From Betaproteobacteria bacterium (GTDB lineage: Bacteria; Pseudomonadota; Gammaproteobacteria; Burkholderiales; Casimicrobiaceae), in the NCBI GenBank assembly GCA_013298765.1, contig JAAFJA010000007.1, positions 126,001-190,000 of the forward strand: DNA of 64,000 bases. The letters run 5' to 3'. This document shows positions 34,792 to 42,937 of the stretch, one piece after another. The position numbers and the translations under genes were made by a program. Within the stretch, counting starts at the first letter, position 1; each line of letters opens with the position of its first letter. Below the pieces are notes generated by a model. That model had not been told where the DNA came from, searched no databases, and worked only from the letters and a program-made list of their open reading frames with translations.

Positions 34792-35210
34792 TCGCGAGTG
34801 TGGTGCATGTGATCGCTGCGCGTTGAGATGCTTCACCTCCGTGCGGCGCCCATGCCCCGCGAGTGCACGCAGGTGGAAACGGCACACGCGTGGCCCTGCG
34901 CCAAACTCATCGGTACCTTGCCGCCGTGCTGACCGCGCGCTGACGGCGGCCTCGCACAACTCAACACGGTTTCAATTTCCGCATTAAGCGCCTCGGTGCT
35001 GGATGAGCGCTGAACTTTTGTCGCGCTGCGCTCGAATCGCGTCCCGCCCCTCTCAGCGCTGCCTTGTTTGCCTCATCTTGACGAGAGCGTAACGCGCCGC
35101 GCGCGGAAAGCCTGCATGTTTTCGCAGGTATTCTCAAGTTGATTGTTGCGTTGCGACATCTCTACCATCACTGCGAGAGTGGTTAATGTTCAGCGAAAGG
35201 CTGCCGACGT
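34792..35210. other. Intergenic region before the aor operon
   Basis: No gene is supported here. One perfect hairpin, GCCGCCGT (34920-34927) / ACGGCGGC (34943-34950), without a T-run could end the upstream transcript. The aor promoter should lie in the last 150 bp but I could not fix it. Confidence 0.5.
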
Positions 35211-35687
35211 ATGCAAAAAGTGCTTCACATCAACGCGGACAAGTGCACGGGCTGTCTGCAATGCGAGATGGCGTGTTCTTATGAAAACTACGGCGTATTT
35301 GCGCCGTCGAAGTCGCGAATCAAGGTATTTGATTTTCATGACACGGGTAAAAAGGTTCCGTACACCTGCACCCAATGCGACGAAGCTTGGTGCCTCCATT
35401 CGTGCCCCGTTCAGGCGATCACTGTTGATCAAGCCACGGGCGCAAAGGTGGTGAACGAAAGCACATGCGTGGGCTGTAAGGTCTGCACCATTGCGTGCCC
35501 ATTTGGCACTGTGAATTACGTGCAAGAAACCGGCAAGGTTCAGAAGTGTGATCTCTGCGGCGGCGAGCCCGCTTGCGCTGATGCGTGCCCAACCGGCGCG
35601 ATCACCTACATCGATGCCAATTGGACGGGGCTCGGCCGCATGGCCGAGTGGGCCAATAAGCTCGGCAATCAACCCTCTGCACAGTAA
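35211..35687 (+). CDS. aorA: Aldehyde oxidoreductase Fe-S subunit (AorA-like)
   Basis: A 158-residue polyferredoxin. Its four Cys groups, CTGCLQCEMACS, CTQCDEAWCLHSCP, CVGCKVCTIACP and CDLCGGEPACADACP, should bind four [4Fe-4S] clusters. It begins the aor operon, 15 bp before the tungstopterin subunit. In Aromatoleum AorABC the equivalent small subunit carries electrons between the catalytic subunit and the FAD subunit. The symbol is by analogy with that operon. Confidence 0.88.
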   Translation: MQKVLHINADKCTGCLQCEMACSYENYGVFAPSKSRIKVFDFHDTGKKVPYTCTQCDEAWCLHSCPVQAITVDQATGAKVVNESTCVGCKVCTIACPFGTVNYVQETGKVQKCDLCGGEPACADACPTGAITYIDANWTGLGRMAEWANKLGNQPSAQ

Positions 35688-35702
35688 TCAAGGAGTAATA
35701 CG

Positions 35703-37550
35703 ATGTCTTGGGCAGGAAAAATATTGCGAGTGAATCTCACCGCCGGTACAGTCAAGACTGAACCGCTCAACATGACGTGGGCCCGCGATTACATCGGCTC
35801 GCGCGGGCTAGGTAGCAAATACTTGTGCGAAGAGGTTGACCCCACGGTCGATCCACTCTCAGCTAGCAACAAAATTATTTGGGCCACAGGCCCGCTCACC
35901 GGTACGATGGCGTCCACTGGTGGGCGCTACACGGTGATCACCAAGAGCCCGCTCACTGGCGCGATTGCTTGCTCGAATTCGGGCGGGTATTGGGGCGCTG
36001 AGCTAAAGATGGCTGGCTACGACATGATCATCTTTGAAGGTGCATCAGCGAAGCCGGTTTTTCTGTATGTCAGCGACGATGTGGTCGAGATTCGAGACGC
36101 CTCACATCTTTGGGGCACAAGTATTTTTCACACTGAGGAAACGCTCAAGAAGAGTCTGCAGGATCCACTGATTCGCGTTTCAAGCATTGGCAAAGCGGGT
36201 GAGAATCGTGTGCGCTTTGCGGCGGTAGTCAATGATCTGCATCGCGCGGCGGGGCGCTCAGGCGTCGGCGCTGTGATGGGCAGCAAAAACCTCAAAGCAA
36301 TCGCGGTCCGTGGTACCAAAGGCGTAGGCAATATTCGCGACCCGAAAGCCTTTATGAAGGTAACGGCTGAGAAGAAAAAGATACTCGCCGAGCACGCGGT
36401 CACCGGACAAGGTCTGCCGACCTACGGTACACAGGTGTTGATGAATGTCATCAACGAAGTGGGCGCGCTGCCCACGCGCAATCATCGCGACAGTCAGTTT
36501 GACGGCGCGAAAGATATCTCGGCAGAGGCAATGGCCACACCGAGGCCTACGGACGGTCAAAAACCGCTGGTAACGAACCAGGCGTGTTTCGGCTGCACGA
36601 TTGCGTGCGGGCGCATCCAAAAGATCGATAAAAACCATTTCACAGTGCAAAACAAGCCGCAGTATTGGGGCGCATCAGGAGGGCTTGAATACGAAGCGGC
36701 CTGGGCGTTGGGCGCTGCAAATGGCGTGAACGACCTTGACGCGCTGCAGTACGCGAACGTTGTGTGCAACGAACAGGGCATGGATCCGATTTCCTTCGGC
36801 GCGACCGTTGGCGCGGTGATGGAACTCTATGAAATGGGTGTGTTGTCGAAAGAAAAAATCGGTATTGAAGCGCCGTTCGGCTCGGCTCAAGCGCTCGCGT
36901 TTCTCGCTGAAGAAACGGCGAACGGTCGCGGGTTTGGCGTCGAACTCGGTGAAGGCTCAAAACGCCTCACCGAAAAGTATGGTCATCCTGATCTGGCGAT
37001 GCATTCAAAAGGCCAAGAATTTCCGGCTTACGACGGCCGCTCGATCCAAGGCATTGGTTTGGCTTACGCCACATCGAATCGCGGCGGCTGTCATCTTCGC
37101 GGCTACACCATTGCCTCCGAAGTGCTCGGTATTCCTGTGAAAACGGATCCGCTTGAGAGCGACGGTAAGCCTGAATTGGTGAAGGCGTTTCAAGATGCCA
37201 CCGCGGCGTTTGATTCGTCGGGGCTCTGCATTTTCACGACCTTTGCGTGGAGCTTGCCTGATCTCGCGCCGCAGCTCGCCGCTGCGTGTGATGACAAATA
37301 CACCACTGAAGAGCTCGCGCACATCGGTGAGCGCATCTGGAACATGGAGCGCGAATTCAATAACCGCGCGGGCTTCACGTCAAAAGACGACAGCCTACCA
37401 AAACGCCTGCTCACCGAAGCGGTGAAAACAGGGCCTGCCAAGGGCAAAGTCAACGAGTTGGCAAAAATGTTGCCGAAGTACTACGAAGCGCGCGGCTGGA
37501 ATGCAGATGGCACGATTCCACAGGAAACGCGCACTCGTCTCGGCCTGTAG
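35703..37550 (+). CDS. aorB: Tungsten-containing aldehyde ferredoxin oxidoreductase (AorB-like)
   Basis: A 615-residue AOR-family protein. The N-terminal domain (WAGKILRVNLTAGTV; GSRGLGSKYL; GPLTGTMASTGGRYTVITKS) binds the bis-pterin. The cluster ligands are Cys295-x2-Cys298-x3-Cys302 and Cys509, matching the three-plus-one pattern of the archaeal enzyme. The reaction is oxidation of aldehydes to acids or the reverse with low-potential electrons. AAGGAG precedes the ATG. No tungstate transporter is in the window. Confidence 0.93.
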   Translation: MSWAGKILRVNLTAGTVKTEPLNMTWARDYIGSRGLGSKYLCEEVDPTVDPLSASNKIIWATGPLTGTMASTGGRYTVITKSPLTGAIACSNSGGYWGAELKMAGYDMIIFEGASAKPVFLYVSDDVVEIRDASHLWGTSIFHTEETLKKSLQDPLIRVSSIGKAGENRVRFAAVVNDLHRAAGRSGVGAVMGSKNLKAIAVRGTKGVGNIRDPKAFMKVTAEKKKILAEHAVTGQGLPTYGTQVLMNVINEVGALPTRNHRDSQFDGAKDISAEAMATPRPTDGQKPLVTNQACFGCTIACGRIQKIDKNHFTVQNKPQYWGASGGLEYEAAWALGAANGVNDLDALQYANVVCNEQGMDPISFGATVGAVMELYEMGVLSKEKIGIEAPFGSAQALAFLAEETANGRGFGVELGEGSKRLTEKYGHPDLAMHSKGQEFPAYDGRSIQGIGLAYATSNRGGCHLRGYTIASEVLGIPVKTDPLESDGKPELVKAFQDATAAFDSSGLCIFTTFAWSLPDLAPQLAAACDDKYTTEELAHIGERIWNMEREFNNRAGFTSKDDSLPKRLLTEAVKTGPAKGKVNELAKMLPKYYEARGWNADGTIPQETRTRLGL

Positions 37551-37605
37551 GTAGCCGCTTAATAACCACATCGCTCGAGCACAGCGTTTATTAGGGCAAG
37601 CAGAC

Positions 37606-37636
37606 AGGGGCGGCGAAAGTCGCCCCTATTTTTCTT
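37606..37636 (+). terminator. Strong intrinsic terminator inside the aor operon
   Basis: AGGGGCGGC-GAAA-GTCGCCCCT (one G-T pair) is a 9-bp stem with a GAAA loop, followed by ATTTTTCTT. It lies 56 bp after aorB and 17 bp before the aorC ATG, so it should lower expression of the distal genes. Confidence 0.82.
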
Positions 37637-37652
37637 AGAGAGACTGAAATTC

Positions 37653-38927
37653 ATGCAACACGTCATTCTTGGGGCCGGTCCGGCGGGTGTGATCGCCGCA
37701 GAAACACTCAGAAAGCACGCGCCCGCTGATGTGATCACGATCATCGGCGACGAGGCCGAACCCCCTTATTCAAGAATGGCGATTCCCTATTTGATCGCGG
37801 GAAACGTCGATGAGAGCGGCACGTATCTGCGCCGCGATGTCGCACATTTCGAATCACAACGAATCGCGGTGAAGCGCGCGCGCGCGACGCGGGTGGATAC
37901 GCAAAACCAGCAAGTTGTGTTGAATGACGGAAGTGCGCTGCCCTACGACCGCTTGCTCATTGCGACCGGCTCCCGGGTCTCGAAGCCGCCGATTCCTGGA
38001 ATTGAATCGAAGGGTGTCCACACATGCTGGACCTTGGATGATGCGCGCAGCATCATGATGCTCGCGAAACCCGGTGCACGTGTGTTGCAGATGGGCGCCG
38101 GGTTTATCGGTTGCATCATCATGGAGGCATTGGCCGCGCGCGGCGTTGCGCTTACCGTGGTTGAGATGGGCGATCGCATGGTGCCGCGCATGATGGGGCC
38201 AATCGCGGGCGGCATGATCAAGACTTGGTGCGAAAACAAAGGCATACGCGTTGTCACGGGCGCGCGGGTAGATTCGATTTCGAGCGGCGACGCACTCACT
38301 GCTAATTTGTCGAACGGCACGCAACTCACAGCGGACTTGATCATCAACGCGACTGGCGTGAAGCCTGCAATTGAGTTTCTTGATGGATCAACGATCAAGT
38401 GCCTGCTTGGTGTTCTCACTGATGAACACATGCAATCAAATGTTCCAAATGTTTATGCAGCGGGAGACTGCGCGGAGGCGTTTGATCAGATCACGCAGAA
38501 AACAATTGTGAGCGCAATCCAGCCGAATGCCGCCGATCAGGCGCGCGTCGCCGCGCTTAACATGCTCGGCCGCACCACCGTTTTGCCGCAAGTCACACAG
38601 ATCAATGTGCTCGATACGATCGGGATGATTTCGACCTCATTTGGAAAATGGGAAGGTGAATCCGGTGGCCAAAGCGTCGAATTGACTGACGTAGATTCCG
38701 CGCGACATCTCAATTTGCAATTCAAGGACGATGTATTGATCGGCTGCAACAGCATTGGCTGGACTGATCACATCGGTGTGATGCGCGGGTTGGTGGAGGG
38801 GCGCGTGCATTTGGGGGCTTGGAAAGACGAACTATTGCGCGATCCTACGCAGTTGACCAAAGCCTACATTGCATGTGCGCAAGCGCAAGGGAATTGGTCG
38901 GGCGCAAACGACGAGCGTCGACGATGA
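37653..38927 (+). CDS. aorC: FAD-dependent NAD(P)H oxidoreductase (AorC-like)
   Basis: A 424-residue pyridine nucleotide-disulfide oxidoreductase-type flavoprotein. It has the FAD Rossmann motif ILGAGPAGVIAAE at the start and a second dinucleotide fold (VLQMGAGFIGCIIMEALA). VYAAGDCAEA near 270 contacts the flavin. No redox-active CxxxxC is present, as in NADH:ferredoxin/rubredoxin reductases. In AorABC this subunit links the enzyme to NAD+. It overlaps the MoaD-like gene by four bases (ATGA). Confidence 0.88.
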   Translation: MQHVILGAGPAGVIAAETLRKHAPADVITIIGDEAEPPYSRMAIPYLIAGNVDESGTYLRRDVAHFESQRIAVKRARATRVDTQNQQVVLNDGSALPYDRLLIATGSRVSKPPIPGIESKGVHTCWTLDDARSIMMLAKPGARVLQMGAGFIGCIIMEALAARGVALTVVEMGDRMVPRMMGPIAGGMIKTWCENKGIRVVTGARVDSISSGDALTANLSNGTQLTADLIINATGVKPAIEFLDGSTIKCLLGVLTDEHMQSNVPNVYAAGDCAEAFDQITQKTIVSAIQPNAADQARVAALNMLGRTTVLPQVTQINVLDTIGMISTSFGKWEGESGGQSVELTDVDSARHLNLQFKDDVLIGCNSIGWTDHIGVMRGLVEGRVHLGAWKDELLRDPTQLTKAYIACAQAQGNWSGANDERRR

Positions 38928-39178
38928 AGATTACGTTCAAACTCTTTGCGTCACTCACCGATTACTTGCCGCCCGAAGCGCGCCGCGCGAATCAACTGGA
39001 GCTGGAGTACATCGAAGCGCCTACCGTGAATCAGGTAATCGAGCGCTTTTCGCTCCCGCCCAAGCTTGTGCATTTGGTATTGATCAATGGCGCGTATGTT
39101 CAGCCTGAGGCCCGCGCCTCGCGTACGTTGAACGATGGCGAAGCGCTTGCGATTTGGCCACCCATCGCTGGCGGTTAG
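38924..39178 (+). CDS. MoaD/ThiS-like sulfur carrier (AorD-like)
   Basis: An 84-residue ubiquitin-fold protein beginning KITFKLFASLTDYLPPEARR and ending in LNDGEALAIWPPIAGG. The C-terminal Gly-Gly is the thiocarboxylate site used for molybdopterin dithiolene sulfur transfer. It is translationally coupled to the FAD subunit and probably serves the tungstopterin cofactor of the operon rather than general Moco synthesis. Confidence 0.88.
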   Translation: MKITFKLFASLTDYLPPEARRANQLELEYIEAPTVNQVIERFSLPPKLVHLVLINGAYVQPEARASRTLNDGEALAIWPPIAGG

Positions 39179-39187
39179 TTTCAAGGC

Positions 39188-39505
39188 GTGCTTAACGACT
39201 ATTCGTCGTCGTTTGTTCGGCAGGTGGTTGGTACACCAGTGGATTGGCGCGCGCGGCTCCCCGACGCCATCGGCGAACACGTGTGGGAATTCGTTGACGA
39301 CAGCAGTGCGCGCGTCGCGCTCAGCGAGGACAGCGCTCTCCCTAACGTGCTATTGATGAAGTGGAGGATCATGGATCCAGTTCAGATTGCACTGTTGCGC
39401 CTTCCACGCATGGAGGTCAGCTTTCAATACTCGACCAGCGCGAACAACGCGCTCTACAGTTTTATGAAGCGGTTCGATCTTCATATGCAGCGTGGGGGCG
39501 GGTAG
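39188..39505 (+). CDS. Unknown small protein at the end of the aor operon
   Basis: A 105-residue frame starts with GTG 9 bp after the MoaD-like gene. The sequence (DYSSSFVRQVVGTPVDWRAR ... MDPVQIALLRLPRMEVSFQY) looks like a real protein but matches no family I know. It ends MQRGGG, a di/tri-glycine terminus like that of the MoaD protein before it. Tight spacing argues for co-transcription. It could be an accessory factor of cofactor insertion. Confidence 0.58.
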   Translation: MLNDYSSSFVRQVVGTPVDWRARLPDAIGEHVWEFVDDSSARVALSEDSALPNVLLMKWRIMDPVQIALLRLPRMEVSFQYSTSANNALYSFMKRFDLHMQRGGG

Positions 39506-39590
39506 CCTCTCGGCTGGCGGCGTGATGTAAGGTGAATTCGTTCGCTGTGAACGCCAACTCGCTTCGAAGCGAGCCGCAGATAGACAATCG

Positions 39591-40196
39591 CTACGTTGCT
39601 GGAAATACCTGCGGCGCTTCTGCGCGCTTATACATGCCGTATTCACGATCAATGGCTCCAAGCGTTGCGTAGTCCACCAAGGAGTCCATCGCAATGCGCT
39701 CGAAGGCCGCCACCGCTCGATCCTCTGACGCGCATTCAATAACGTGAAGGAATCGGCCGGGTCGATAGATACTTTCGAATCGAGTGAGCCGATCCAATTC
39801 TTCAATCAAGTGTTCTTTGAGTTCGGATTCGACGAGCAGCACCCAGGCGGCAGATCGATTGGGCTGAGCCAACTTCACCGAAGACGCGTTGGGCGATTTA
39901 ATGCGAACCACTTCGCCGATTCGAAGCTGATAGTCGTCAAATACTTGTTTTCGACCAGACCACTGAGCGTCGTGATGGATTTCGTTAGTGCGCCACTTAA
40001 CCATCGCCGCCTCGTCGCGCCAGTATTGGAACGACAGCATCCAGCCGCCTTCTTTGATTCGCGGCAGTTGATGGAAACGATCAATGAACTCGCAGCCACC
40101 GCTTTGATCAAGCTCAGGGCGAAGCGCTGAGGCAATCTCAAGGTAGCGCGGCATGGCCCCGATGCGTGGCTTGACGTTGAAGAGCAGAAATCGCAT
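39591..40196 (-). CDS. Antibiotic biosynthesis monooxygenase (ABM)-like protein
   Basis: A 201-residue protein with two ferredoxin-like halves. The central stretch GGWMLSFQYWRDEAAMVKWR followed by HDAQWSGRKQVFDDYQLRIG is typical of ABM/YgiN-type dimeric alpha+beta barrels. The second half (AAWVLLVESELKEHLIEELD) may be a degenerate repeat. ABM proteins act as cofactor-free oxygenases, haem-degrading enzymes or have unknown roles. It is convergent with the aor operon end. Confidence 0.68.
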   Translation of the reverse strand: MRFLLFNVKPRIGAMPRYLEIASALRPELDQSGGCEFIDRFHQLPRIKEGGWMLSFQYWRDEAAMVKWRTNEIHHDAQWSGRKQVFDDYQLRIGEVVRIKSPNASSVKLAQPNRSAAWVLLVESELKEHLIEELDRLTRFESIYRPGRFLHVIECASEDRAVAAFERIAMDSLVDYATLGAIDREYGMYKRAEAPQVFPAT

Positions 40197-40335
40197 GGTG
40201 TCCCCGCACGCTGAACCGATATCTAACGGTAGCAGTGTTCCTCAACGGGCGCGAAAGTTCAACCCCCGTTCAAGAATTCTTCAACTGTAAGACTTGTTTG
40301 AAGTCGGTGACTCGAAGCCCTGTTGTTAACGGGGC

Positions 40336-41739
40336 TCAACCGATTCTCTTTAGCCAGTCGTGTACCGCGTCCAAAACATTCGGATTAAATTTTGATCCAG
40401 GTTTGCCCCACATTTCCTGACTCGCTTTCGGGCTGTCAACGTCGTTGAATCCGTGGTCCGAATTAGGGAGCTTGAGGTAGGTCGCGGAATTGGGGCGTAA
40501 CGCGTTGAGGTAATGGGTCAGCAGCGTGTGATCTACTTCCGATGCGACGAATTCGCTCGCCCCCCAAAACACTAGCGTTTTCGCGTCCACTTTTTTCCAG
40601 CGTGCTGGCAGGTTTTCCGCAGCGACTTGGTGCCAAAAGGTATGACTGCGGCCCATATGCGTCCCCGCGGGTGTGAAATCGGCTTCGATGAGCGGCTTGA
40701 GCAAAGGATCGAGCGCGACGATTTGCTCTGGCATCATGCGTTCGTTCAAATAGCGTTGTTGAATGAACGCGACCTTGCGCATTTCGCTATCCAGCTCGTC
40801 GAGCGCTTCACCCGCTAGTGCGCTTTGTCGACGAGTATTTTCGATTACATACTCGTACCACGAGCGAAACACAGTACCGCCAACGATCACCGCCTTCACT
40901 GGCGTTTGCTCGACCGCGAGCGGTGCCCATAGCCCGCCCATGCTGTGCCCAAATACAACGATTTGCTTGGGATCGACGTCCGCGCGGGCGGCGAGCGCCT
41001 TGAGGCCTTGTGTATAGATATCCGCCTCGCTTAGAAAGTCGCTTTTCACGGCCGGGCCATCTTCACTGTCGCCGAGGCCTGGCTTTTCTACGCGCATGGT
41101 GACGTAGCCACGAGTCGCGAACGACATCACGATCTGGGAGTAGGCATCGGGGTTACTGAGCGCGATATCTTGCGTGCCGAGCGAAACGCCTGGAATGAAG
41201 AGTAGCGCTGGCGCGCGCTCACCCGCCTTCATGCCCGCGGGTATCGTGACGATCGTACGCATGCGCGCACCACGACTCGTCACCGATTCGTAGCGCACCT
41301 TGTATTGCGCGTTATCAGGCTCACGCAGCCGCTCAAGCCAAGTTGATTCAAGTGTTAAAGGATTGCCATCTCTCAGCAATTGGAAGGTGACTTTAGCGCC
41401 GGGCTTTTGCTGCGAAACCCAGAACTGCATTTCCCCCGACGGCCGAAGGCTCTCACCGTTGATGGTAAGCAGAATGTCGCCGCTTTTGATACCCGCTTTT
41501 GCCGCCGTAAAGATCGGTGATACTGCGGTGATCTTGAGCGCGCTGGGGTGGACGCCTTCAAGTTTTGCCGCTCTGCGCTCGTCGGCATTCAACGGTGCGA
41601 TGCCGACGCCTAGCTGAGTCTTTCGAGGAAGCTCGTCCGCCCAGGATGACGTTGCGTAAACGCTTGCCATGAGAGCAAGTAGGAAGAAGGCGAGTGTGCG
41701 GTGCCCGCGTTCGATCACCCATTGTCCGAATGTTTTCAT
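40336..41739 (-). CDS. Secreted PDZ domain-alpha/beta hydrolase protein
   Basis: A 467-residue protein with a signal peptide (FLLALMASVYATSSWA). A PDZ domain follows (AVSPIFTAAKAGIKSGDILL, then TINGESL), then an alpha/beta hydrolase with nucleophile elbow VFGHSMGGLW and an acidic/His end (ADVDPKQIV; NSDHGFNDVDSP). The Asp and His of the triad are plausible from those motifs. The PDZ is upstream of the hydrolase, an uncommon pairing suggesting peptide-tail recognition or dimerisation in the periplasm. ATG 41739 is chosen because GGAG lies 7 bp upstream. Confidence 0.85.
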   Translation of the reverse strand: MKTFGQWVIERGHRTLAFFLLALMASVYATSSWADELPRKTQLGVGIAPLNADERRAAKLEGVHPSALKITAVSPIFTAAKAGIKSGDILLTINGESLRPSGEMQFWVSQQKPGAKVTFQLLRDGNPLTLESTWLERLREPDNAQYKVRYESVTSRGARMRTIVTIPAGMKAGERAPALLFIPGVSLGTQDIALSNPDAYSQIVMSFATRGYVTMRVEKPGLGDSEDGPAVKSDFLSEADIYTQGLKALAARADVDPKQIVVFGHSMGGLWAPLAVEQTPVKAVIVGGTVFRSWYEYVIENTRRQSALAGEALDELDSEMRKVAFIQQRYLNERMMPEQIVALDPLLKPLIEADFTPAGTHMGRSHTFWHQVAAENLPARWKKVDAKTLVFWGASEFVASEVDHTLLTHYLNALRPNSATYLKLPNSDHGFNDVDSPKASQEMWGKPGSKFNPNVLDAVHDWLKRIG

Positions 41740-41999
41740 CGTCGAGCTCCAAAAGAGATCGAGTGAGCGTAAGGTCAACTGAGTAACCGGAAACGCGGAA
41801 GTGACGAACTACGAGAAGGCGCGACGAGGCACGAGCGTGCATGTTGCGTGTTTCGCTGGGATAATCGTGGTGATCGTTGGTTGCGCTTTGATTTAGTGCG
41901 TTTCGCCTTCAAGCGAGCCAATTCAAGACGCGACTCGCGTTCGATCCCGTTTCTATTGTTTCTACAAAGTCGGCAAGCGGTAGCCGTGGAGAACAGATT

Positions 42000-42593
42000 A
42001 TGTTGAAGATAAAAGCTTTGGCGATTGCGTCGCTGCTTGGTGTTTCATTCGCGCTCGTCGGCTGTGCGCCGCTCGTCACACAGAATCCGGGCGGCAAGAT
42101 TTCTCCGGCGAATGTTCACAAGATGGATGGCAATGATCGGGTGATGCTCAAAGGTGCAGACGTTGTGTCTTACTTTACGACGAAGTCCTACGCCCAGGGT
42201 AACCCTAGCCTCAAATCAACCTACGAAAACATCACGTTCTATTTCGCGTCCAACGAGAACAAAGCACTTTTCGACAAAGAGCCGCAGCGCTACCTGCCCG
42301 AATACGGCGGCTATTGCACCAATGGAATCGTGTACAGCGTGCCATGGGGCGGCGACGCGGACGTGTTCGAGATGATCAATGGCAAGCTCTACATTTTCGG
42401 CGGCCAAAGTTCACGCGCAGCGTTCATGCTCGATCCCCAAAAGAACATTGCGCTTGCTGACAAGTACTGGAAAGACGAAGTCAGTGGTAACAATGCGCTT
42501 TGGCATCGTACGAAGCGAACGACCTTCGCCAAGGTGCCACACTACAAGAGTGGCTCTGAGCTAGCGGCGGAGATCGCCAAAGCCAAGAAGTAA
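42000..42593 (+). CDS. YHS-domain lipoprotein
   Basis: A 197-residue protein with a lipobox (SFALVGC, Cys22), so it is probably lipid-anchored. The domain LKGADVVSYFTTKSYAQGNP, then ITFYFASNENKALFDKEPQR and YLPEYGGYC is the YHS-like arrangement common in periplasmic proteins linked to metal or TRAP-type systems. Its role is not established. It stands alone. Confidence 0.82.
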   Translation: MLKIKALAIASLLGVSFALVGCAPLVTQNPGGKISPANVHKMDGNDRVMLKGADVVSYFTTKSYAQGNPSLKSTYENITFYFASNENKALFDKEPQRYLPEYGGYCTNGIVYSVPWGGDADVFEMINGKLYIFGGQSSRAAFMLDPQKNIALADKYWKDEVSGNNALWHRTKRTTFAKVPHYKSGSELAAEIAKAKK

Positions 42594-42764
42594 AGAAAAT
42601 CCGACGACGCGTGTGTGGCGTGTCGGTCGGCTGGCTCGGGGCGGCGCACAACAAAGTCGGCACGCTCAGCGCGGCGCTAGTCGTGCGCTCTGCTGGCGCA
42701 GCAAAGCGGGGCTCACGACCGCAGGCTTATCGATTTGCTCTCAACTCTTTGATTTACAAGACTT

Positions 42765-42835
42765 TTATATTGGGGCGAGGTAGTTTTTTTGCATTTACTG
42801 AAAAATAGTATTTCTTTGCTGATGCCCCAATCTAT
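42765..42835. repeat. A+T-rich intergenic inverted-repeat element, copy 3
   Basis: ATTGGGGC (42769-42776) pairs perfectly with GCCCCAAT (42824-42831). Between them is an A+T-rich loop with the small hairpin TACTG-AAAAA-TAGTA. The remainder of the 42594-42937 gap shows no gene. Confidence 0.6.
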
Positions 42836-42937
42836 TGTGGTGATGCGCGACGTTTCTGTTACTTCTGGTCGTACCTGTAGCTTGCGAAATCTCAGCGTCC
42901 ACACTTTGCAGGCGCGCGCGCGGCGATTCTTGGGACG

